Assembly: GCA_029858965.1 (NCBI GenBank)
Contig: JAOUDZ010000011.1
Coordinates: 1-64,000 of the forward strand
Origin: Cyclobacteriaceae bacterium
GTDB lineage: Bacteria; Bacteroidota; Bacteroidia; Cytophagales; Cyclobacteriaceae
DNA: 64,000 bases
Direction of reading: 5' to 3'
Below, piece after piece: positions 36,301-43,264 of this stretch. The first letter of the stretch is position 1. Each line of letters opens with the position of its first letter. The notes under the pieces were generated by a model, which was not told the origin of the DNA, ran no database searches, and saw only the letters and a list, made by a program, of their open reading frames with translations. The position numbers and the translations under genes are program-made.

Positions 36301-37113
36301 ATGACATTCCGCAGAAGTCTTTACCGTACGCTGGAACCTACAGAGAAAGGTGGTGTGGCCGAGCGCATTTTCGAATTTTTCTTGGTTACAATCATCATCC
36401 TGAACATCCTTGCAATCGTTCTGGATTCTGTCAAGGAAATTGGCCAGGACTACCACATATTATTCAACAGATTTGAATTATTCTCCATTGCCTTTTTTAC
36501 GATTGAATATGTTGCGCGGCTTTATGCTATCGTTGAAAAGACCAGCTATAAGAAACCTATCCTGGGCAGGCTTAGGTACGCTATTACACCATTGGCGATA
36601 GTAGATTTGCTTGCATTCCTTCCCTTCTATCTGACATTTCTGCCTATCGATCTACGCTTTATTAGAATATTCAGGCTAATGCCCTTGTTCAGAATGTTCA
36701 AAATAGCGCGATATCTTCACGCACTGAATATTTTCAAACGTGTAATCAGCGAGCGTAAGGAACAGCTGGTACTAAGTTTCCTTTTTATTTTGTTCATCCT
36801 TGTAATCATTTCATTTGTCATGTTTTATGTGGAGCGTGGCGCTCAGCCTGACAAGTTCAGCAGCATTCCGGCAACTATGTGGTGGGGCATAACCACGCTC
36901 ACGACAGTTGGTTATGGGGACATGGTTCCGGTGACGACGATCGGAAAATTTCTTGGCGGCCTCTTCGCGATCGCCGGCATAGGATTGTTGGCGTTACCGG
37001 CTGGTATTCTGTCCTCAGGATTTTTTGAACTACTTCACATTGATAAGGATAAGGGCAAGGACAAGAAAAGCGCGATGATATGTCCGCATTGCGGCAAGGA
37101 GATTCATGAGTGA
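36301..37113 (+). CDS. Voltage-gated-type potassium channel with C-terminal CPxCG tail
   Basis: A 270-residue six-helix ion channel. Helix S4 (about 119-137) carries basic residues at every third position (R119, R122, R125, R131, K134, R137), as in voltage sensors. The pore has the selectivity filter TVGYGD at 202-207 in TTLTTVGYGDMVP, so it should conduct K+. After S6 the short cytoplasmic tail has CPHCGKEIHE with C261 and C264, half a zinc ribbon, so two subunits could share a metal. It lies 7 bp after moaC. The link to molybdenum cofactor synthesis is only positional. Confidence 0.85.
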   Translation: MTFRRSLYRTLEPTEKGGVAERIFEFFLVTIIILNILAIVLDSVKEIGQDYHILFNRFELFSIAFFTIEYVARLYAIVEKTSYKKPILGRLRYAITPLAIVDLLAFLPFYLTFLPIDLRFIRIFRLMPLFRMFKIARYLHALNIFKRVISERKEQLVLSFLFILFILVIISFVMFYVERGAQPDKFSSIPATMWWGITTLTTVGYGDMVPVTTIGKFLGGLFAIAGIGLLALPAGILSSGFFELLHIDKDKGKDKKSAMICPHCGKEIHE

Positions 37114-37617
37114 AGATCAAACTTGTTCTTCCAGCCCTCGGTCCTTTACACAGCCTCATCTATTCTATTTTTTCCCGGATTATTTGCACTGCTGAATAAT
37201 GAAAGAAAGATAGAACCATGCATGCCCGCTTTGCAGTGCTGAAATGCATGTATCCGGCTTTGTACCGGGGCCATAGCGTTTAGTTGCGGTATTTGCTTCT
37301 CTCGCAGAAAAACTCCCTTATGCATGGCGGAATATGCCGAAGTTATGTCCTAAGTTGGCGATCATCGACACGGAAAAACTTCGATTAGCCTATAATTTTG
37401 GTCTCATCATTCAAAAACTTTTCGCAGATGGGAAACCAATTTTCAAAATCATCGTTTTTCGGGTTAAGAAGCTATTCGGTTCTTACAAACCTGTCCCTCG
37501 AGGCACTTTTGGAGGGTCAGCGTGGAGAAGAAAAAGTATGCACCACCGAAACTTCACTTCTGCGGCCAGTAAGCGATACTCAATATCGATCTAGAATTTC
37601 TCAAACATTTGGTTGCT
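37114..37617. other. Intergenic region of 504 bp without a supported gene
   Basis: Between the K+ channel gene and the next membrane-protein gene. Two overlapping open frames (37334-37594 and 37398-37628) exist on the plus strand but have no recognisable domain, no start context and conflicting frames. No clear terminator or promoter was seen. Confidence 0.4.
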
Positions 37618-38346
37618 ATGGAAATTGAAAAAACTTCAATCGAAATCTACGGTATCCTTATTCAGGAGCCCGTAACCGCAGTTACTGATCTGCTTGTGTC
37701 GGCGGTTTGCTTCTATGCCTTCTCAAGGTTAAAACCAGGTAATGCCAGCGCTACGCTGCTAAAGTATTATTTCCTCACTATGGGACTGGCAACAGGGTAT
37801 AGTGGTATCATCGGGCATGCATTTCTTTACTATTTTGATTTTGGATGGAAATTACCCGGATGGCTAATGAGTATGTTTTCAGTAGCCCTTCTGGAACGTG
37901 GGTCTATCATGCACGCCAGACCTATTCTGACCAAGAAACAAGGAGATTTTTTTACCCTATTGAATAGCATCGAATTGCTTCTACTGAATATCATTGTGCT
38001 TGCCACGTTCAATTTCACATTTGTTGAAGTTCACGCAGCCTACGGACTGCTGGTGGTTGTGTTTTCATTTCAAGTTTATATTTTCAAAATTACAAAAGCA
38101 GAAAGTAGCATGTTATTCATAATCGCGATATGCATTTCTGCGTTGGCCGCCACGGTTCACATCACTCAGTTTTCCATTCATACCTGGTTCAACCATTTGG
38201 ATTTAAGCCATATACTCATGGCAACATCAGCGTATGTGTTCTTTCTGGGTGGTCGAAAACTTGAAAGTGACTATGTTGTTCCAGCCAGGCGAAGCGTTTT
38301 CAGCAACGATAATTTTCGCACACCATCTCACGCTGGACGCGAATAA
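37618..38346 (+). CDS. Seven-helix-type membrane protein, possible CREST-like hydrolase
   Basis: A 242-residue integral membrane protein starting at ATG 37618 (the longer frame opens with TTG at 37609). About seven hydrophobic segments span residues 15-220. Conserved-looking polar residues sit within them: a His in GIIGHAF, an S-I-E in LLNSIELLLLN and the pair HTWFNHLDLSH near 195-205. Ser, Asp and three His in membrane helices are the hallmark of CREST hydrolases such as alkaline ceramidases, so a lipid hydrolase is possible. It resembles the uncharacterised DUF6962 group of Bacteroidota. The exported DUF6134-like gene lies 109 bp downstream. Confidence 0.55.
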   Translation: MEIEKTSIEIYGILIQEPVTAVTDLLVSAVCFYAFSRLKPGNASATLLKYYFLTMGLATGYSGIIGHAFLYYFDFGWKLPGWLMSMFSVALLERGSIMHARPILTKKQGDFFTLLNSIELLLLNIIVLATFNFTFVEVHAAYGLLVVVFSFQVYIFKITKAESSMLFIIAICISALAATVHITQFSIHTWFNHLDLSHILMATSAYVFFLGGRKLESDYVVPARRSVFSNDNFRTPSHAGRE

Positions 38347-38455
38347 AAAGCCAACTCAATTTTGATCAGCGCCAGCAAGGCAAAACAACGCAGCTAGACT
38401 CAGGAAAAAGCCCTGTAAAAAAAGATACAGATCTGAAAAATTTCACTTTCATATT

Positions 38456-39055
38456 ATGAGACTTATTCTCTCAATACTATTCTTTTTCATCTTTTCATGT
38501 GTGCGATCCCAATCAGAAAGCATTAGCAAAACAAAGTATTTTGACATTACACTGGCCGGTGTAAAAATCGGAGAATTAAAAGCTACACGGACTGTGAAGG
38601 ATACAACTACTATTTATTTGCTCGACAGCAACGTGCATTTTTGGCTTATCTTATCCGTTGCGCTACATCACCATATTGAAACTGTGTATCGTGGAAAAAA
38701 TCTATTTTCCTCAATCTCTGTCTCTGAGAGCAGCAATGGAACCTTTACTTCTTCAGTCATTTGGAAGGGTGGGCATTATCAGACAAGCGTAAATTCATAT
38801 AAATACAAAAATTCGGACTCCATTTACGAGCCGGTGGAATGCAGCATTGCTCGATTCTATTTTGATGAACCTGTTAACATCCGGAAGACGCTGGCTGATG
38901 CTTACGGGATTCTGGCCGCTGTAAAAAAAGTGAAGCCGGGAAACTATGAAGTAGAAGGGCAGGGGAATATCAATAAATACTTTTATGAAAACGGTGAATT
39001 TGTGCGCGCCAGCATTTTTAGTAAAGTAAGGTACGAGGTGGTTGCTCGGAAATGA
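38456..39055 (+). CDS. Exported DUF6134-like protein
   Basis: A 199-residue protein with a signal peptide (1-18, ending RSQ) and a mostly beta-strand body: FDITLAGVKIGELKATRT, ETVYRGKNLFSSISVSES, SSVIWKGGHYQTSVNSYK and a C-terminal GNYEVEGQGNINKYFYENGEFVR. The strand pattern and the KIGELKA start resemble DUF6134 proteins of Bacteroidota, which look like periplasmic lipid-binding shells, but their function is unknown. It lies downstream of the CREST-like membrane gene in the same direction, and the two may work on one lipid or envelope substrate. Confidence 0.6.
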   Translation: MRLILSILFFFIFSCVRSQSESISKTKYFDITLAGVKIGELKATRTVKDTTTIYLLDSNVHFWLILSVALHHHIETVYRGKNLFSSISVSESSNGTFTSSVIWKGGHYQTSVNSYKYKNSDSIYEPVECSIARFYFDEPVNIRKTLADAYGILAAVKKVKPGNYEVEGQGNINKYFYENGEFVRASIFSKVRYEVVARK

Positions 39056-39428
39056 GCAAAACATTTTTTCAGGGTTTTTGATTTCAATGCCGCAGCTTCC
39101 GCTTCAGGAGAAATATCTATCGAACACGTTTGCAATTCTGATTGTTAGAGAGAAATCTGCTTGTAATGCTTCCTATAAAAGCACCTAAGTGCTTCATCAT
39201 CAGCGAATGATTTCAAAATGTCTGAATATTAATCGGTCGATTAATTCATCGCTAAATATTTTTTTCTCAAAATGACTTATTTAAAAAGCTTCAATTCAAC
39301 TCCAAAATGAAGAATTCTAAAAAACATAGATCAGAATTAAAACGTTTTTAGCATTAAAGATGTTTTCCAGGACGTAAGTAAGAACTTTTATTCCGATCTT
39401 GCGTATTGGCTTTAAATTATAGTTGGTT
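39056..39428. other. 373-bp intergenic region with two palindromes
   Basis: AT-rich DNA ahead of the 39-residue ORF. It holds a hairpin with arms 39179-39184 and 39189-39194 (AAGCAC/GTGCTT) and a perfect 8-bp-arm palindrome at 39228-39245 (ATTAATCG GT CGATTAAT) that resembles a TetR-type operator. TATAGTTG at 39418-39425 resembles a -7 box but is only 3 bases from the ORF start. Confidence 0.45.
39228..39245. promoter_or_regulatory. Perfect 18-bp palindrome, TetR-like operator candidate
   Basis: Arms 39228-39235 and 39238-39245 are perfect reverse complements around GT. Perfect AT-rich palindromes of this size are typical of TetR-family operators. No TetR gene is in the window. Confidence 0.4.
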
Positions 39429-39548
39429 ATGAAAACACATGCAAAAATTCACATCAATCCTATCCATCGCGATTTATTTATTGCGTTGGTTGCAGGGTTC
39501 ACTATGGCTGTCATTATTGTTTCGGCGGTGGTGATTGTTATCGGGTAA
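39429..39548 (+). CDS. Small single-helix membrane protein (39 residues)
   Basis: An ATG-to-TAA frame of 39 codons starting MKTHAKIHINPIHRD. A basic, polar N-terminus of 15 residues is followed by one strongly hydrophobic segment (about 16-38, with AVIIVSAVVIVIG at the end), so the product should be a single-pass membrane peptide. A very strong intrinsic terminator begins 12 bp after the stop codon, which supports a real transcript unit. There is no similarity that I recognise. A non-coding RNA is the alternative reading of the same transcript. Confidence 0.5.
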   Translation: MKTHAKIHINPIHRDLFIALVAGFTMAVIIVSAVVIVIG

Positions 39549-39559
39549 CCGTAACGAAT

Positions 39560-39594
39560 AAGGCCCCGCCCTGACATTGTCGGGGCGGGGCCTT
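39560..39594 (+). terminator. Strong GC-rich intrinsic terminator
   Basis: A near-continuous 15-16 bp stem (39560-39575 with 39579-39594, one G-U pair, three-base loop) followed by TTTCTTTTTC on the plus strand. It closes the 39-residue ORF and lies 26 bp before the end of convergent moaE. Confidence 0.92.
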
Positions 39595-39619
39595 TTCTTT
39601 TTCAAAATTCTTCTAAAGT

Positions 39620-40048
39620 TTATCCTTTAAATTCCATTTCCGGCCGGGCAGAAATCCATTCCTCACCATCTTCAAAAACTTCCTTCTTCCAGATCGGTGC
39701 CTTTTCTTTCACAGTATCGATTATAAACTGACAAGCATCAAATGAATCCTTACGGTGTGGTGTAGATACTGCAACGACAACAGATACTTCACCTGGTTTC
39801 AACGTCCCGATCCGATGACTAATCGCCCAACCCAATAGGGGCCATCGCTGGGAAGCTTCATCAATAATTTTCCTGATTTCTCCTACCGCCATTGTCTCAT
39901 ACGCCTCATACTCAAGCCATAACACATTTTTTCCATGCGCATTGTTGCGAACTGTTCCAATAAAAACATTAACAGCCCCTGCACTCAGGCTGGTAGCTGT
40001 CTCAATCACTTTCTGAACATCGATGTGCTTTTCAGTTATTTTAATCAT
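39620..40048 (-). CDS. moaE: Molybdopterin synthase catalytic subunit
   Basis: A 142-residue MoaE. The GAVNVFIGTVRNNAHGKNV block, the LEYEAYETMA motif, the HRIGTLKPGEVSVVVAVS strand with its active-site residues, and the C-terminal APIWKKEVFEDGEEWI (catalytic lysines) are all present. With MoaD it adds two sulfurs to cyclic pyranopterin monophosphate. It lies 83 bp after moaD on the same strand. Confidence 0.95.
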   Translation of the reverse strand: MIKITEKHIDVQKVIETATSLSAGAVNVFIGTVRNNAHGKNVLWLEYEAYETMAVGEIRKIIDEASQRWPLLGWAISHRIGTLKPGEVSVVVAVSTPHRKDSFDACQFIIDTVKEKAPIWKKEVFEDGEEWISARPEMEFKG

Positions 40049-40131
40049 GATTTAGTGGGGTTGGGTTGAACAAAAGTGTCGTGTAAATGAAGGTAATTAA
40101 ATGATGTACAATTCACAAAAAAAAATTCATT

Positions 40132-40377
40132 TTAACCGCCGCTAACAGGCGGAATAAGTGCTATTTCGTCCGAATCTTCCAGGATTCTGCCCTCTTCCGC
40201 ATAATCACTATTCACAGCAATATAAAGTGACCGCAAGCCCAGCAACTGGGGAAATCGCTCATTTAACGTGAAGCGCAAGTCTGCAACAGTCTTTCCCTTG
40301 ATTTCAATGATTGTTTCTTTGCCGCCAAGGATGTCTTTGGTTATGCCGAAAGCCTTGATTTTGAATTTATTCATCAT
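40132..40377 (-). CDS. moaD: Molybdopterin synthase sulfur carrier subunit
   Basis: An 81-residue ubiquitin-like protein ending in PPVSGG; the C-terminal Gly-Gly is the thiocarboxylate attachment site. The beta-grasp pattern is evident (KIKAFGITKDILGG, VADLRFTLNERFP, DEIALIPPVSGG). The ATG at 40377 (MMNKF) is preferred over the upstream GTG at 40389. It pairs with moaE downstream and is divergent from moaA. No MoeB-like activating enzyme is in the window. Confidence 0.93.
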   Translation of the reverse strand: MMNKFKIKAFGITKDILGGKETIIEIKGKTVADLRFTLNERFPQLLGLRSLYIAVNSDYAEEGRILEDSDEIALIPPVSGG

Positions 40378-40576
40378 GTAGCCAACCACCGTTTTATGCT
40401 AATAATTCCCAAAATAAGGACCTTTCGCTATTAAAAGTAGATAATGGATACAAGTAAAGTTATCCGTAATCTTTATAATTCGTACGCATTAGCGGAATTT
40501 GAAGCATGAATGCATGCCCCTGGCAAGGGATAACCATTCAACGTTCCGGGATTATCGATATCTTTGATGTAAATTA

Positions 40577-41578
40577 TTGCGATTGACAACCATTCTCGAC
40601 AATCATGGGCGCCCTATCACTTACCTGCGGCTAGCCGTCACAGACCGCTGTAACCTGCGTTGCTTTTATTGTATGCCGGAGCAGGGAATTCGTTATTTGC
40701 CGAAGAAAGATGTCCTCACGTTTGAGGAAATCCAACGCTTAATCTCACTGCTCGCCTCCATGGGAATCACAAAGGTCCGGCTCACCGGCGGTGAACCGTT
40801 TGTACGAAATGATTTGATGAAACTCATCCGGGGTATTACAAAAATTCAGGGCATTGAAGAACTTCACCTTACCACGAATGGTGTCCTGACCGGTAAACAT
40901 ATTCCGGAGCTGAAACAATTGGGGCTCGCATCCGTAAACCTCAGCCTTGACACACTCGACAAACAAAGATTCCATGCCATTACCAGAAGGGATGAATTTG
41001 AACCAGTAATGAACACCCTTAATCTGTTGATGGAGCACCAAATGCCCGTCAAGATCAATGCCGTGGTGATGGACGGAAAAAATATTGAAGACATTCTTCC
41101 GCTCGTTGAATTGACCAGATTGAATAAAATAGATGTGCGGTTCATTGAAGAGATGCCGTTTAACGGTGAGGGTAACCATTACCCAACCTTGCATTGGACC
41201 TACAAAAAGATTCTGGAATATATTAAAGGTCACTATCCAGAAATCATTAAGATACCGGATCCGGTATCTTCAACATCTTCAAATTACCAGATTCCGGGCC
41301 ATATGGGTAACCTTGGCATTATCGCGGCTTTCAGCCGGACTTTTTGCGGAACCTGTAATCGCATTCGTGTGACCGCACAGGGTATGCTAAAAACCTGTTT
41401 GTACGATGATGGTGTACTGGATATCCGTCAATTGCTTCGTGCCGATCTCAAAGATGATGCTTTGAAAGTGAAATTATTATCTGCATTTCAAAACCGGGCA
41501 AAGGATGGCTTCGAAGCCGAAGCGAGCAGAAAGAACAAAATTCCGGTCTCAGAGTCTATGTCCACGATTGGCGGATAG
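40577..41578 (+). CDS. moaA: GTP 3',8-cyclase, TTG start
   Basis: A 333-residue radical SAM enzyme. The N-terminal cluster motif is CNLRCFYC (C25, C29, C32), the second iron-sulfur cluster is held by FCGTCNR and a downstream Cys, and the protein ends in the conserved STIGG with the functional double glycine. It converts GTP to the 3',8-cyclo intermediate, the first step of molybdenum cofactor synthesis. No in-frame ATG precedes the conserved NHGRPITYLRL, so translation starts at TTG 40577 or TTG 40583. It is divergent from moaD. Confidence 0.95.
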   Translation: MRLTTILDNHGRPITYLRLAVTDRCNLRCFYCMPEQGIRYLPKKDVLTFEEIQRLISLLASMGITKVRLTGGEPFVRNDLMKLIRGITKIQGIEELHLTTNGVLTGKHIPELKQLGLASVNLSLDTLDKQRFHAITRRDEFEPVMNTLNLLMEHQMPVKINAVVMDGKNIEDILPLVELTRLNKIDVRFIEEMPFNGEGNHYPTLHWTYKKILEYIKGHYPEIIKIPDPVSSTSSNYQIPGHMGNLGIIAAFSRTFCGTCNRIRVTAQGMLKTCLYDDGVLDIRQLLRADLKDDALKVKLLSAFQNRAKDGFEAEASRKNKIPVSESMSTIGG

Positions 41579-41643
41579 CCTGACCAATATTATTTTTCCG
41601 ATAATTTCACCATCGAATTTTCCAGTAGCGCCGGGGCGTTAAA

Positions 41644-42933
41644 TTAATTATTAACCGGATCTGCGCCGGGTTTGATTTGAAATAAAGATCCCGATCGGGT
41701 ATCGTGCCCTATTCCGCGCTGTCCTATCATATACAACTCCCCAGATTCGTCCGCACCAAAACTGTTTATATAGTACTTTGGCATTATCAATTCTTCCTCC
41801 CCATCCTTGAATACCTCTCTTTTTTCGGCGGAGAATTCATCCAGGTTGTCAACAACTACTTTTGCCGGTATTTTCACCTGCAGGTCATTGAGGTAGAACA
41901 TATCACCGCTCCAGTCTGCAATGATTACTTTGCCGCTCATTGGAGAATTGATTTTACCGTTGCAAATATGGCTACCCACAATGGCACTTCCGAATCCAAT
42001 TTCGTGGTTATATTCTGCAAGGGGGAATGCGGGCTCTGTCTTGATTGAATCTTTAGTCTGGTTCTCAGAAAGCAGGGTACCCTCATAAACAGGCCATCCA
42101 TAATTTTTGCCTCGTTCAACGATGTTCACCTCTTCTCTTAATTGATTGCCAACATCTCCGCAGATCAAAACCCCGCTTACAGGATCAAAGGAAAATCTAT
42201 AGGGATTCCTGAATCCATATGCCCAAACTTCCGGCGATGGACTGTCCAGGAAAGGGTTATCTGCCGGTACTTTGTAAGGTTGGTCGTGGTTAATATCAAT
42301 GCGCAAAATGGAGCCAAATAGATTGTTTAGATCCTGGGCATTCCCTCTTGAATGCTTTCCTGAACCTTCTCCAACACCCACATAGAGCATGCCATCCGGA
42401 CCAAACGCTAGGTGTCCGCCATTTACAAAATAACCTTCACAGTTGAGTTCCATGATGATTCTTTCACTATCCGGGTCTGCTTTGTCCGGATCTTCCGGGC
42501 TGATTTTGAATTCCGATAACCGTGCTGTATAGCCGGTACTATCCAGCCTGGATTCATGGCTGTAGTAAACAAAGAATCTCCCGTTTTCCGGAAAACGGGG
42601 ATGAAAGGCCAATCCGAGTAAACCCATTTCCGAAAAGCCAGGTAACCGATCTTCGACAAGATCACTGATATCAAGAAAGGGTTCCTTCATGGGCATCTTA
42701 TTCTTCAGCAAGACAATCTCACCCTTTTGCAGTACTACAAATAGCCGGTTAGAACCATCACCAGCGTTGGTAACATAAATGGGAATATCAAGATCACCAG
42801 CGATCTGCACTAATCTTACGTGTAAGGTGTCGCGTGATGAATCACCCAATTGATCAGTAGCTGTTTTTGTCTGACATGAAAATAAGAAGGCAACCAGGAA
42901 GAGCGTGAAAAAAACAATCAATTTTGTCATCAT
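41644..42933 (-). CDS. PQQ-type sugar dehydrogenase (GSDH family) lipoprotein
   Basis: A 429-residue protein with a lipoprotein signal (lipobox LFSC at about C20) and the six-bladed beta-propeller of soluble glucose/sorbosone dehydrogenases. Visible blocks include FVVLQKGEIVLLK, GLLGLAFHPRFPENGRFFVYYS, GGHLAFGPDGMLYVGVGEGSG, YGFRNPYRFSFDP and VERGKNYGWPVYEG. Relatives oxidise aldoses with PQQ and calcium, though many Bacteroidota members are called L-sorbosone dehydrogenase without proof. It is probably periplasmic or outer-membrane-anchored. No pqq genes are in the window. Confidence 0.82.
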   Translation of the reverse strand: MMTKLIVFFTLFLVAFLFSCQTKTATDQLGDSSRDTLHVRLVQIAGDLDIPIYVTNAGDGSNRLFVVLQKGEIVLLKNKMPMKEPFLDISDLVEDRLPGFSEMGLLGLAFHPRFPENGRFFVYYSHESRLDSTGYTARLSEFKISPEDPDKADPDSERIIMELNCEGYFVNGGHLAFGPDGMLYVGVGEGSGKHSRGNAQDLNNLFGSILRIDINHDQPYKVPADNPFLDSPSPEVWAYGFRNPYRFSFDPVSGVLICGDVGNQLREEVNIVERGKNYGWPVYEGTLLSENQTKDSIKTEPAFPLAEYNHEIGFGSAIVGSHICNGKINSPMSGKVIIADWSGDMFYLNDLQVKIPAKVVVDNLDEFSAEKREVFKDGEEELIMPKYYINSFGADESGELYMIGQRGIGHDTRSGSLFQIKPGADPVNN

Positions 42934-43264
42934 GAAACAGGAAGGGTTTGGTTAAAATACCTTTAATTGTTTTGCTTACAAAATATTTTTATCCTGTGGA
43001 CTACTAGTTGATGGGCATAAGTATGAATATCACGATCGCGTTGTATTGGTATTAATTGCCTTTATATACCGGCAATGCGCCGGGTATCTTACCCACAGTC
43101 CCGTTTATCTCCCATATTCTCATCTGATGAAGTTTTATTCTGCCGCCTGCCGGACATATCCATTGCCAAACAAGAAATGGCATGCGCTGAGTTGCAAAAG
43201 TTCGCCTTGAAAAAGGGGCTAATTACCCAATCCTTCCTATTTTGCGGCGTATTAATCGACCGGC
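42934..43264. other. 331-bp divergent intergenic region
   Basis: Between the PQQ-dehydrogenase gene (-) and the YfhO-like gene (+). No palindrome or full TAnnTTTG box was found on either strand; the nearest to the YfhO start is CTATTTTG, one base off. Confidence 0.4.

Noticed and set aside
37334..37628. Two overlapping plus-strand frames after the K+ channel gene
   Set aside because: They conflict with each other, have no domain or start context, and lie in a region with no terminator or promoter signals.
40390..40576. Possible molybdenum cofactor riboswitch between moaD and moaA
   Set aside because: No recognisable conserved core or extended stem was found in this 187-bp divergent region.
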